Shown here in pieces: positions 16,018 to 23,920 of a stretch of DNA of 38,535 nucleotides. The notes beneath the pieces were generated by a model. That model did not search any database and had not been told where the DNA came from. It saw only the letters and a program-made list of their open reading frames with translations. Position 1 is the stretch's first letter. The number at the start of each line of letters is the position of its first letter. The DNA comes from JAYRGC01 sp041908065 (GTDB lineage: Bacteria > Pseudomonadota > Alphaproteobacteria > UBA9219), in the NCBI GenBank assembly GCA_041908065.1, contig JAYRGC010000022.1, forward strand, positions 1 to 38,535. Direction: 5' to 3'. Position numbers and translations under genes: made by a program.

Positions 16018-16194
16018 ATGATCCAGCTATCTACCGATGAAACCATCCATAAGATTGACGCCGGTTTTCCTGCCGTCGCTCACGCCGCTGTCGAGAAAGC
16101 GCGGCAGACGAAAACAAAACTTGTGGTCTGGCGTGACGGCAAGGTCGTCGAGATTGAACCGGAAGATGCATCACCCGATGAAAGACCTGCTTAG
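16018..16194 (+). CDS. 58-aa putative partner (antitoxin-like) of zeta kinase
   Basis: A 58-aa protein (MIQLSTDETIHKIDAGFPAV start). The middle is helical and charged, and the C-terminal half contains KLVVWRDGKVVEIEPED, a pattern I associate with small proteins encoded next to zeta-like kinases. Before the IS insertion its ATG overlapped the zeta stop (ATGA), so the two were coupled. Now 1.38 kb of IS lies between them, and it relies on transcription from the IS or an internal promoter. GGGAGAAG about 5 bases before the ATG serves as ribosome site. An antitoxin role is inferred from size and position only. Confidence 0.65.
   Translation: MIQLSTDETIHKIDAGFPAVAHAAVEKARQTKTKLVVWRDGKVVEIEPEDASPDERPA
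16178..16193 (+). repeat. 16-bp direct repeat, left copy
   Basis: ATGAAAGACCTGCTTA here is identical to 16691-16706, which contains the start codon of the 437-aa gene. The two copies bracket the nucleotidase gene, with a period of 513 bases. Here the repeat is the last codons and stop of the 58-aa gene, read in another frame. Confidence 0.85.
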
Positions 16195-16230
16195 GAAAAT
16201 ATAAAATTGGCCCAGACAGAGGTAAGAACT

Positions 16231-16686
16231 ATGAAGACCGTCTATATCGACATGGACAATGTTCTGGTCAATTTTCAGTCTGGGATCGACCGTCTGCCAG
16301 CCCACGTCGTAAAGGATTTTGAAGGCAAGCTTGATGAAGTGGAGGGCATTTTCTCGCTTATGGAGCCAACAGATGGTGCCGTCGAGTCATTCAACAAGAT
16401 AGCTCAAGCTTTTGATACGTATGTTCTGTCCACAGCGCCTTGGGAAAATCCCTCTGCTTGGTCTGATAAGTTACTTTGGATAAAAAAGCACCTCGGCGAT
16501 AAGGCTTATAAAAGGCTAATCCTTACACATCACAAAAACCTGAATATGGGCGATTACCTCATTGATGATCGTAAGAAAAACGGTGCCGATAAATTCACGG
16601 GCGAACACATTCACTTTGGTTCAGACAAGTTCCCGGATTGGCATGCGGTTGTGAAATACCTGTTCAAGGAGACAGACCGAGGTTAA
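16231..16686 (+). CDS. 5'(3')-deoxyribonucleotidase-like HAD phosphatase
   Basis: A 151-aa HAD-superfamily protein of the 5'-nucleotidase (NT5C) type. Motif I is YIDMDNVLVNF (about residues 4-14, catalytic Asp pair in DMD), motif II is VLSTAPW (about 71-77), a Lys lies in LILTHHKN, and motif III is DYLIDDRKKNG. The family dephosphorylates deoxynucleoside monophosphates. ATG 16231 has GAGG about 8 bases upstream; an earlier TTG at 16207 is less likely. It is more AT-rich by eye than its neighbours, and exact 16-bp repeats flank it, suggesting separate acquisition as a cassette. Only 4 bases separate it from the next gene. Confidence 0.8.
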   Translation: MKTVYIDMDNVLVNFQSGIDRLPAHVVKDFEGKLDEVEGIFSLMEPTDGAVESFNKIAQAFDTYVLSTAPWENPSAWSDKLLWIKKHLGDKAYKRLILTHHKNLNMGDYLIDDRKKNGADKFTGEHIHFGSDKFPDWHAVVKYLFKETDRG

Positions 16687-16690
16687 TGGA

Positions 16691-18004
16691 ATGAAAGACC
16701 TGCTTAAAGATTTCAAAATCCAGCGCGTGTTGCGGCAGCTTTCGCCTCAAACGATTGATTCTTTGGTTGAAAGATTCTGTGACGAGCCAAAGCCAGACTT
16801 GAAAAGCATCCGTAAGGACAAGGATAAAAAGAAGGCAGAGCTTCTTCAAGCAGTCACTGAGGCGGTTTCCGATCACCCCCGCTGCATTCGCGCCCTGCGC
16901 GTCGCTCATTTTTTCCATAAAGAACGCGGCGCGTTCACCGGCCTGCGTCCGTTCTTAGACAGCCATAACGAAGCGCAAGTCGATTGGACAAGGATTGACG
17001 CCGGAAAATCCGAAGCCGAACAGGTCATCCTTCTTTACGTGGAGCAGGAGAAACTTGTCGGCGATTTTTTCGTCATGTGCCTCCACACGCAGCAGAGCAA
17101 GATGTATTGCTCTTGCCGCAATGATTACGCCGGGGACGCAGTTCAAGCGCCTGATGCAAAGACGCTGGATGCATTAAAGACAAAACTTCTTGCCAGCATC
17201 CATCGTGACAGGGGCAGTCGTTACAGCGATGCGCGGTCATTCAGCCATGACAGCAAAACTTTCCTCATGCTGGAATTTGACGATCTTCCTTCCTATCAGC
17301 GCGAATATGAAAATGGCGAAGACAAGCCGGTGGACAAATACCCGCGATTGGCGCTGGGTCTGGTGTATGTTTTCGATACGCGCAACAAGACCATTGACAC
17401 CATCGCGGAAACGCCAGAAATACGGCTGCAAATGCATCAGGTTTGCGCGGAAGTCGTTTATGGGAAAAAGGAAATAGACGTCCGCCCGCCGAAAAACGAG
17501 GTCTTTGACCTGCAAGCCCTTCTTGATGCAGTGATCGCAGGAAAGCCACTAACTCCCTCTCCTTTGTTTGATACCAGTGTTAAGCACGCTCTTGTCGGCT
17601 CGCTGCACGTGAAAAGGACTCAGTATCCTTTCTGGCAGATGACGCTCGATATCAAGATTCCGAAGAACCATCTGGAACAGGAACAGCCACGCAATTGGGT
17701 GCAGGATATTCGAGATTGCATCAACAGCCGCATCAATACCAAGCCCGACCCCGGCGGGTGGTGGCACCGCAGCTATGTGGAGGCGACGCATGCCGAAATG
17801 TTCGTCGTGTATTGGGACGCGGCGGAAAAGAAAGACGTTTCCCTGAAAGTCACTGTGAACAGTTCCGGCGGTACAAGTCTCGGCCATGACGAAACGGATG
17901 AGAACATCAAGCGGTTTTTCCGCGAGATCAAATTGTTGAAGGCTTGCGGCGATGAAGAACAAGACGACAGCGAAACCGACGACGCGGACACGCAAGCCGC
18001 CTGA
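16691..18004 (+). CDS. 437-aa protein of unknown function
   Basis: Not recognised. The N-terminal 100 residues are charged and helical (LLKDFKIQRVLRQLSPQTID; SIRKDKDKKKAELLQAVTEA). The middle (about 110-290) is mixed alpha/beta with Cys in MYCSCRNDY and a core EQVILLYVEQEKLVGDFFVM. The C-terminal third has Trp/aromatic-rich strands (RTQYPFWQMTLDIKIPKN; GGWWHRSYVEATHAEMFVVY) and ends in an acidic tail (GDEEQDDSETDDADTQ). No signal peptide or membrane segment is seen. Ribosome site GAGG lies about 10 bases upstream. It overlaps the next gene by 53 bases, so the two products probably act together. Confidence 0.75.
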   Translation: MKDLLKDFKIQRVLRQLSPQTIDSLVERFCDEPKPDLKSIRKDKDKKKAELLQAVTEAVSDHPRCIRALRVAHFFHKERGAFTGLRPFLDSHNEAQVDWTRIDAGKSEAEQVILLYVEQEKLVGDFFVMCLHTQQSKMYCSCRNDYAGDAVQAPDAKTLDALKTKLLASIHRDRGSRYSDARSFSHDSKTFLMLEFDDLPSYQREYENGEDKPVDKYPRLALGLVYVFDTRNKTIDTIAETPEIRLQMHQVCAEVVYGKKEIDVRPPKNEVFDLQALLDAVIAGKPLTPSPLFDTSVKHALVGSLHVKRTQYPFWQMTLDIKIPKNHLEQEQPRNWVQDIRDCINSRINTKPDPGGWWHRSYVEATHAEMFVVYWDAAEKKDVSLKVTVNSSGGTSLGHDETDENIKRFFREIKLLKACGDEEQDDSETDDADTQAA

Positions 18005-18929
18005 GCGGTGGCCGCGATTTTTCAGGAATATGCTCGGACAACTGGATATTGCCGGTGATGATCCGGTGTTTCTCGCAAAAGCTGACATCGCGCCGGAAAC
18101 CCAATCCCATGTTGCCGATCTCGTGGCGCAGGGGCTGTTATCGGAAGAACCCACAAACTCTATCGCCTGCATTTCCTGCGATGCCATGACCACTATTCGA
18201 CGCAAGGGCGCAAAAGGTGAAATGGCCTCGGCCTTATGCCCATGTTGCGGGACGATCTTTCAAACCAGTGGTAAAGAACTCCGGCAATGGCGTGCCGATT
18301 GGAACAGTTTGGGATCGTGGCTCAAAGACATGGCCAGAACGGATTGCGAGATCGAAACAATTTCGTCGCAGGCTCTTTTTCTTGGGCATATATCCAAAGG
18401 GCAAGAGCGGTTCGAGATTTATCTGGCAAGATTATTGACCGATCAGACATCGGCGCAGAAAGCCTATTCCGCTATATCCCAATCCATGAACGGATCAGGC
18501 ATTGTGCTTTCCCTCGCTGGGAATTTTTCAAAACCGACCAATCCTAAGATTGCAATAGTCCGCCTTTCTGATTGCCTCGTGATTTCAGGCGGGAAATTTG
18601 CGCTTGCATGGCCGGAGCATGCTTTTTCTGGAAAGGATCAGGCAAAACAACGCGCCGGGTTAGTGCGGGGGCAAAATGATCCACGCCAAAAACAGAAGGA
18701 AATTCTCAAGACGTTTGTTCGGCTAAAAATCACCGGCGTTTTTGCGGATAAATACCATCACCAGATTGCCGATGAAATTTTCGACAAGCACACTGGTCAA
18801 ATCACATACAAAGACAGCAAGGGAAAATCGCAGCAATTATCACGACGCATGGTTCTGGATGCTATTGCCGAGGTCATGCGCGAAAACGGACTAGAGGATT
18901 GGATTTCTGGGAAGAAATTCAGAAAATAG
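17952..18929 (+). CDS. 325-aa zinc-ribbon protein of unknown function
   Basis: Not recognised as a family. After a basic N-terminus (KNKTTAKPTTRTRKPPERW), a Cys4 zinc ribbon is formed by C73-x2-C76 (IACISCDA) and C96/C98/C99 (LCPCCGT). A mixed domain follows (about 115-235; LFLGHISKGQERFEIYLARL, IVRLSDCLVISGGKFALAWP). The C-terminal 80 residues are basic and helical (LSRRMVLDAIAEVMRENG), possibly nucleic-acid binding. The start is ATG 17952, inside the preceding gene; ATG 18030 with AGGA is a shorter alternative. A nucleic-acid-binding partner of the 437-aa protein is the best inference. Confidence 0.7.
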   Translation: MKNKTTAKPTTRTRKPPERWPRFFRNMLGQLDIAGDDPVFLAKADIAPETQSHVADLVAQGLLSEEPTNSIACISCDAMTTIRRKGAKGEMASALCPCCGTIFQTSGKELRQWRADWNSLGSWLKDMARTDCEIETISSQALFLGHISKGQERFEIYLARLLTDQTSAQKAYSAISQSMNGSGIVLSLAGNFSKPTNPKIAIVRLSDCLVISGGKFALAWPEHAFSGKDQAKQRAGLVRGQNDPRQKQKEILKTFVRLKITGVFADKYHHQIADEIFDKHTGQITYKDSKGKSQQLSRRMVLDAIAEVMRENGLEDWISGKKFRK

Positions 18930-19288
18930 GTTTAACGTGTATTGATGCTCGTAGATGGGGTTATCTTTGATTGCGGCACCCCCCCCTGTCTGATTTTGGC
19001 CACGCGTGCGAAAAAGCCCAAATCGGTCGCATCGGCAAAAGCGTATTGATGTTAAACCGCGCCCCCTCTGTAACCTGTAACCACCTGTAACCCGTTTCGC
19101 GGGGCTGACAGTAGCGAATAAACGCGCCTTGCCCGCCTGCATAGGATTTATGGCAGGAAGGACCCAAAAAGATCAGGGGGTGACATCCAGCACAAGGGGG
19201 TGACCCCCAGCAGACCCCACCCACGATATTCCTGTGCCTCTCTGTCTTACCATCGACCTCGTTAAATCAACTTTGAACGAGGTTTCCG
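18930..19288. promoter_or_regulatory. Regulatory/origin-like region before the replication block
   Basis: A 359-bp gene-free stretch dense in motifs. GTATTGATG occurs at 18939-18947 and 19043-19051; GGTTTAAC (18929-18936) is inverted as GTTAAACC (19051-19058). A C8 tract lies at about 18979-18986. CTGTAACC occurs three times (19068-19075, 19075-19082, 19085-19092). Two 20-bp tandem units, AGGGGGTGAC plus a CCAGCA half, lie at 19175-19194 and 19195-19214. An 8-bp inverted repeat is at the end, next to the AlpA gene. Iterated motifs directly upstream of primase-helicase genes suggest a replication origin or operator set. Confidence 0.55.
19256..19283 (+). promoter_or_regulatory. Inverted repeat covering the AlpA-gene ribosome site
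   Basis: ACCTCGTT (19256-19263) and AACGAGGT (19276-19283) are perfect 8-bp arms with a 12-base loop. The right arm contains the Shine-Dalgarno GAGG, 6 bases before the ATG at 19289. It can act as an operator or as an mRNA hairpin hiding the ribosome site of the regulator gene. Confidence 0.6.
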
Positions 19289-19522
19289 ATGACTAGTTCT
19301 GCTTTACGAGAAGCGGCCTACAACCGCCAAAATCTACTGACCCGCAAGGAAGCGGCGGATTATCTGGGCGTTAAGGAGCAGACGCTTGCCTGCTGGGCCT
19401 GCGCCGGTCGCTATCGCCTGCCGTTCGTGCGCGTCGGGCGTCTGGTCAAGTACCGGCAGCAAGACCTTGATGCCTTCATCCTTGAAAACCGTATCGGCGC
19501 GGAGGCTGGCCATGCGGTTTGA
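19289..19522 (+). CDS. AlpA/excisionase-type DNA-binding protein
   Basis: A 77-aa protein with a MerR-like helix-turn-helix of the HTH_17/AlpA kind: LLTRKEAADYLGVKEQTLAC followed by the wing LPFVRVGRLVKYRQQDLDAF. Such proteins in islands regulate the integrase or act as recombination directionality factors. It heads the replication block and overlaps the next gene by 11 bases. The hairpin over its ribosome site suggests feedback control. Confidence 0.8.
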   Translation: MTSSALREAAYNRQNLLTRKEAADYLGVKEQTLACWACAGRYRLPFVRVGRLVKYRQQDLDAFILENRIGAEAGHAV

Positions 19523-19814
19523 TCGTGATTATTTTTCGCGTGTGCATGAACAGGCAATGCCGTTCCTGCCTGCGATCCTGCGCCGGGTCTTGCCGCAGGG
19601 CAAGGTCGATGGTCGTGAATATCTGGCGTTGAACCCGCGCCGCGCCGACTCTGCTCTTGGGAGTTTTAAGGTCAATCTGCTGACGGGCAAATGGGCGGAT
19701 TTCGCAGTCAACGCGTCCGGCGGCGATGTGACATCGCTGGTCGCCTATGTCCTGTGCCTTTCACAAAGCGACGCGGCACGGGCTGTTCTGCGCATGATCG
19801 GGGGTGCGCCATGA
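19512..19814 (+). CDS. CHC2-primase-like small protein without zinc cysteines
   Basis: A 100-aa protein starting MRFDRDYFSRVHEQAMPFL. GREYLALNPRRADSALGSFK, then TGKWADFAVNASGGDVTSLV (about residues 33-75) matches the pattern of the N-terminal domain of CHC2-type primases (GSFKVN, then W-x-DF and GD), but the zinc-binding Cys/His residues are absent. The start ATG 19512 lies inside the AlpA gene end, and its stop overlaps the next start as ATGA. It probably works with the Toprim/helicase protein that follows, as a split primase module. Confidence 0.65.
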   Translation: MRFDRDYFSRVHEQAMPFLPAILRRVLPQGKVDGREYLALNPRRADSALGSFKVNLLTGKWADFAVNASGGDVTSLVAYVLCLSQSDAARAVLRMIGGAP

Positions 19815-22381
19815 TCGCGCCGCAGCCTCAATCGCAGCCCTGCAATCCGGTTCAAACACCACAAGACATGGTGACAGCCCCATTGCAGCCGGAAGAAATT
19901 ACCGCTGTGCAAAACGGTAGCAAGAACGGGGGGCATGAGAAATCCGCCAAGACGCCCATTATCCCCGTTCCCGCTGATGCGCCACCGTGCAATTTTGCCA
20001 TGCCTGATTTTGGGGGCAAGCCAAGCACCCTTTACCCTTATCACCAAGCCGACGGCCAGCTTATTGGATATGTGGCGCGGTGGGATATTATCAACCAAGA
20101 AACTGACGAACGTGAGAAGAAAATCTTTCCGCTGTGCTATTGCGATCTTGGTAATGGCAAAAAGGCATGGCGCAGCGCAGGAATGCCGACGCCGCGCCCG
20201 CTTTATCGCCTGCCGGAAATTCTAGCACGACCGGACGCAACGATTATCGTTTGCGAAGGCGAAAAGACCGCCGATGCGGCCAAAACCCTTTTCCCTGATT
20301 ATGTCGTCACCACGCCCATGCACGGGGCAAAATCACCGCAAAAGACCGACTGGTCTGCCGTTAAGTGGCGGCGCGTTATTGTCGCCACCGATCATGACGA
20401 GGCTGGCGGTCAATTTGGCGATGCCGTTTATGACCTGTGCATGGCTGCTGGCACTGATAGCGTTTTTCACCTGCCTGCCGAGGCAATCGGGAAACGGCAT
20501 CCGGTCGAAACCGGTTTTGAACCGCGTGGCAGCGAGGTGCCGCAAGGCTATGATCTGGCCGACGCCCTTGAGGAAGGCTGGACTGTTCAGGACATAGAGC
20601 GGTTTCTAAAGCTCGTTCCGCCGTCCCCTTATATAAAGGAGTCAGAACTTACCGACCTGAATGAAAAAATGGGATCGACGTTTCGTTTGACCCCGAACGG
20701 CGTGGAACATGCCAAGCCGGTCGAGAACGAGGATGGCAGTAAATCAATCGACTGGGTGTGGTTCTGTTCATGGCTGGCAATCACGCACCAAACCCGCGAC
20801 GGGCAGGCTCGTAACTGGGGGCGCGTGTGCGACATCATAGACAATGACGGCAGGCGCAAGGAATATGTCCTGCCCATGTCCGCGCTGGCGGGTGACGGTG
20901 TGGCGTATCGTGAGGAATTGCTTTCCCTTGGCTTGCGGCTTGCGCCGAACGGAAAGCAGTTGCTGCACAGCTATATCACGATGGCGAATCCGAAAGCTCG
21001 CGCCACCTGTGTTCTAAAATGCGGCTGGCAAGGGACATGCTACGTCATGCCGAACAAAATTTATGGGCGCATTTCCGGCGAACGGATCGTTTTGCAAAAC
21101 CTTGGCAGCGTTCGGCCAAACACCGTTAAAGGCACGTTGGCTGACTGGCAACGAAGTATAGGAGCTTTGTGCATAAATAACAGCCGCCTGATTTTTGCGG
21201 TCTGCGTTTCTTTGTCCGGCATTATGCTTGAACCTTTGGGCGAGGAAAATTTCGGGTTCCATATCGAGGGGCCATCGTCTATCGGCAAAACGACCCTGAT
21301 GCATGTCGCGGTGTCGGTCTGGGGATCGGCCATTCAAAGCTGGCGCACGACCGACAATGCCGCCGAGGGTCTGGCGCGGCAGGCGAATGACGGGTTCCTT
21401 GCGCTCGATGAATTATCGCAGGTGGATGGCTCCGCTGCCGATGCAATGGCCTATATGCTGGGCAACGGCGCCGGCAAAGCGCGTTCGCGCCGCGATGGCG
21501 TAGCAAAGCCGGTGGAACGGTTCCGCTTGGCCTTTCTCAGTTCCGGCGAAACGGGGTTGTCGTCAAAGGTGCAAGAAAGCGGCAGGCATACCAAGGCCGG
21601 TCAGACCGTTCGCTTTATCGAAATTCAGGCGAACGCCGGAAAAAGCCACGGCGTTTTTGATTGCCTTCATGGCTATGAGGACGGCAACCGTTTCTCTGCT
21701 GAACTGAAACACCTTGCCGGTCAATTCACCGGCGCGGTCGCCGACGCATTCCTGACCATGTTATGCGCCAATCGGGATGCCGTTTTTAACAGTCTGACCA
21801 ACGCCAGAAAATGCTGGGTCTCCGAGCATGTTCCGGCGGACGTTGATGGTCAGGTGCATCGCGTGGGGCAGAAATTCGCGCTGGTGGCCGCTGTCGGTGA
21901 ATTGGCCATCGCGTCCGGCATTCTGCCATGGCCAGCAGGAGCCGCAGAAAAAGCCTGCGCCGGTCTTTTCAAGGATTGGCTCACAGCGCGTGGCGGGACG
22001 AAAGCCCATGAGGTCAAGGACGCCGAACGCCGCTTGCGTGCCTTCATCGCCGAGCATGGCGGGGCGAGGTTTGAGCCAGTTTGGACGGATGGCGCGGGCG
22101 ATCCACCGGATCGCAAGACCATCAACCGCGCCGGGTTCAAGCGCATGACCGAAGCCGGGACATGGGAGTATTTCACCCTGCCAAGCGTCTTTGAAAAAGA
22201 GGTGATTGCCAGTCTGAACAAAACGCTGGTGAAAGGGCATCTTGCCAGCGTGGGGCTGATCCTGCGCGATGGTGCTGGCAAATACACGCCGAGCATCCGC
22301 GTGCCGGGGCATGGGCAGATGCGCCTCTACCACGTTCCGTCATCAATCCTTGCCGTGGAGGACGACCATGCCGATGCATGA
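19811..22381 (+). CDS. Toprim/DUF927 primase-helicase
   Basis: An 856-aa replication protein of mobile elements. The Toprim part has VCEGEKTADA (Glu149, about residues 147-156) and VATDHDEAGG (Asp pair). The DUF927 helicase-like part has Walker A GPSSIGKTT (487-495) and LALDELSQVDG as Walker B. The start is ATG 19811, overlapping the preceding stop; the open frame runs further upstream but only over coding sequence in another frame. A disordered N-terminus (about 1-55) links to the small CHC2-like protein. Such proteins prime and unwind island DNA after excision. The next gene overlaps its last 14 bases. Confidence 0.85.
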   Translation: MIAPQPQSQPCNPVQTPQDMVTAPLQPEEITAVQNGSKNGGHEKSAKTPIIPVPADAPPCNFAMPDFGGKPSTLYPYHQADGQLIGYVARWDIINQETDEREKKIFPLCYCDLGNGKKAWRSAGMPTPRPLYRLPEILARPDATIIVCEGEKTADAAKTLFPDYVVTTPMHGAKSPQKTDWSAVKWRRVIVATDHDEAGGQFGDAVYDLCMAAGTDSVFHLPAEAIGKRHPVETGFEPRGSEVPQGYDLADALEEGWTVQDIERFLKLVPPSPYIKESELTDLNEKMGSTFRLTPNGVEHAKPVENEDGSKSIDWVWFCSWLAITHQTRDGQARNWGRVCDIIDNDGRRKEYVLPMSALAGDGVAYREELLSLGLRLAPNGKQLLHSYITMANPKARATCVLKCGWQGTCYVMPNKIYGRISGERIVLQNLGSVRPNTVKGTLADWQRSIGALCINNSRLIFAVCVSLSGIMLEPLGEENFGFHIEGPSSIGKTTLMHVAVSVWGSAIQSWRTTDNAAEGLARQANDGFLALDELSQVDGSAADAMAYMLGNGAGKARSRRDGVAKPVERFRLAFLSSGETGLSSKVQESGRHTKAGQTVRFIEIQANAGKSHGVFDCLHGYEDGNRFSAELKHLAGQFTGAVADAFLTMLCANRDAVFNSLTNARKCWVSEHVPADVDGQVHRVGQKFALVAAVGELAIASGILPWPAGAAEKACAGLFKDWLTARGGTKAHEVKDAERRLRAFIAEHGGARFEPVWTDGAGDPPDRKTINRAGFKRMTEAGTWEYFTLPSVFEKEVIASLNKTLVKGHLASVGLILRDGAGKYTPSIRVPGHGQMRLYHVPSSILAVEDDHADA

Positions 22382-23003
22382 GTGTTTTACAGGATTGTTT
22401 GCCGCATCGCCGATAAGCAGTGTTGCGCGTGTTTCAGGTGTTGCGGTTCAAGAATTTGACCGCAAATCCAATACTATGCCCTTTGATAAAGGGAAAAACA
22501 CGCCGCGCAACACGATCAATGGCGGTGTTTCGGTGGTTCCGGCTGCAACACCTGACGCTACGCATGGCCGTGGTGATGGTGTTGCACAGGAAAACAAGGA
22601 AATCCAAGGGGATCGCGCACACAAAACACCGGCAACACCTGAAACACCGTCAAGGCAATATACCGGCGCGGATTTTTCGAGCCACGCAACCAGATTTTCC
22701 ACCATGCCGTGTCCGGCGATGTATTCAGCCGAACGCTGGCAGCAGATTCAGGCGGACGCAAAAGAGTTTGTCCATCTATGGGGTTCACAGGTGTCGGCCT
22801 TGGGTTGGAATCCTGACACCGTTTTTGCCATTCCCGACGGTCTGATCCCGTTGATCGAAGGGGGGGAGATTTTGGCGGTGTGCGAAAAAACGGCGGTCGT
22901 CCGCGCCCCCAATCGAAAGCAATTCAACACCATCCGTTTCGCAACGCTGCCCGGCGAAGCCATCCCCAAGTGGCGCGTTTGGGCTTCGTGGTGCGAACCG
23001 TAA
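22368..23003 (+). CDS. Island accessory protein, 211 aa, function unknown
   Basis: Starts within the end of the primase-helicase gene (ATG 22368, with GGAGG about 7 bases upstream; ATG 22374 is possible). Residues 1-110 are low complexity and probably disordered (Thr/Pro/Gly-rich). The C-terminal 100 residues are ordered: MYSAERWQQIQADAKEFVHL, LGWNPDTVFAIPDGLIPLIE, then ILAVCEKTAVVRAPNRKQFN. I do not recognise a named domain; the C-terminal block resembles proteins often found beside DUF927 genes. Confidence 0.7.
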   Translation: MPMHECFTGLFAASPISSVARVSGVAVQEFDRKSNTMPFDKGKNTPRNTINGGVSVVPAATPDATHGRGDGVAQENKEIQGDRAHKTPATPETPSRQYTGADFSSHATRFSTMPCPAMYSAERWQQIQADAKEFVHLWGSQVSALGWNPDTVFAIPDGLIPLIEGGEILAVCEKTAVVRAPNRKQFNTIRFATLPGEAIPKWRVWASWCEP

Positions 23004-23046
23004 GAAACAATCAACAATCTCTCCATATAACCGGAAAGGAACGTAA

Positions 23047-23727
23047 ATGACCGAAGAATCTCAAGCAAAGAAAAACGATAAATCGAGAAGCGTTTCGATA
23101 CCGGCGACGCCGGATAAATCGCACGATGCTCTTCTGGCCGAACTTGCGCTTGGGGGTGTCATGAATAGCGCGACCTTGGCGGTCGATTTTTCAAAGGGCA
23201 ATTACGGCGAATTGAGTCTTATGGAATGCATCGGTGAACTCAGCAAAAAGACCCGCGCCGTCCACAAGGGCAATTTGCAGGACGCCGAAACCCTTCTGAC
23301 TGCCCAAGCCTTCGCGCTGGATGCGATCTTCATGTCCCTTGCGCGTCGGGCGCAGTTGAACATGGGTGAGTATATAGACGCCGCCGACCGCTATATGCGC
23401 CTTGCGCTCAAGGCACAGGGGCAATGCCGCGCCACGCTTGAAACGCTGGCCAATATCAAGAATCCGCCGGTCGTCGTCGCACGGCAGGCCAACATTGCCC
23501 ATGGGCCGCAACAGGTTAACAACACCGTGAACAAGACCGATGGGGGTTTTCCAACCAATACGCACGCGCACGCGTGCGCGGGAAATTCAAAACCTGTGCA
23601 AAACGAACTATTGGAGGACAAGAGCCATGAGACAGAGCGGGTGGACTTCGGAACGTCGGGCGCAGCAGTCAGCCGCGATCCGGCGTTGGCAACCGTGGGT
23701 GAAATCCACCGGCCCGCGCAGCCCTGA
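23047..23727 (+). CDS. Island accessory protein, 226 aa, function unknown
   Basis: Helical protein with AAETLLTAQAFALDAIF-type helices in the middle (about residues 75-140), then VVVARQANIAHGPQQVNN, a motif I associate with alphaproteobacterial island proteins of unknown role. The C-terminal 60 residues are disordered and encoded partly by a GC-rich palindrome. RBS GGAAAGGA lies about 6 bases upstream. Its 3' end overlaps the next gene by 101 bases in a different frame. Confidence 0.7.
   Translation: MTEESQAKKNDKSRSVSIPATPDKSHDALLAELALGGVMNSATLAVDFSKGNYGELSLMECIGELSKKTRAVHKGNLQDAETLLTAQAFALDAIFMSLARRAQLNMGEYIDAADRYMRLALKAQGQCRATLETLANIKNPPVVVARQANIAHGPQQVNNTVNKTDGGFPTNTHAHACAGNSKPVQNELLEDKSHETERVDFGTSGAAVSRDPALATVGEIHRPAQP
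23565..23580. repeat. 16-bp perfect palindrome CGCGCACGCGTGCGCG
   Basis: A 16-bp perfect palindrome inside the 226-aa gene, 47 bases before the next start. Its core CACGCGTGCG also occurs at 19001-19010 in the regulatory region of the replication block. Two sites upstream of two transcription or translation units could be an operator; a composition effect is possible. Confidence 0.35.
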
Positions 23728-23866
23728 CGGCAAAGCCCGCGCCGCCCGTAATGCCGACAAAGGCGGCAGGTGGCGAGAAACGCGGGAACTGTTCAAGCTG
23801 TTGAATCAGGAAATGCGGGAGCAACGGGAGGTTCTGGGAGAGGTTGAGCAGGCGTTTATGCGGTGA
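23627..23866 (+). CDS. Small basic island protein, 79 aa
   Basis: Starts MRQSGWTSERRAQQSAAIRR, followed by WQPWVKSTGPRSPDGKARAA and RNADKGGRW. This pattern (PW..STGP.S..GKA...N) is frequent in small proteins of alphaproteobacterial islands; its function is unknown. ATG 23627 has a strong GGAGG 11 bases upstream. The C-terminus is a short helix. It ends the accessory block, and the stop lies within the arm of a hairpin. Confidence 0.75.
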   Translation: MRQSGWTSERRAQQSAAIRRWQPWVKSTGPRSPDGKARAARNADKGGRWRETRELFKLLNQEMREQREVLGEVEQAFMR

Positions 23867-23888
23867 ATACAGGCAGCATTCACCGCAT
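23858..23888 (+). terminator. Hairpin at the end of the accessory block
   Basis: ATGCGGTGAAT (23858-23868) and ATTCACCGCAT (23878-23888) are perfect 11-bp arms with a 9-base loop, spanning the stop of the 79-aa gene. No T run follows, so this may be a weak terminator, an mRNA stabiliser or an operator for the Fic operon. The half-site ACCGCAT is repeated at 23938-23944. Confidence 0.45.
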
Positions 23889-23920
23889 GAATTGCGTCAA
23901 ATATCCCTTCCTTTTGCGGC

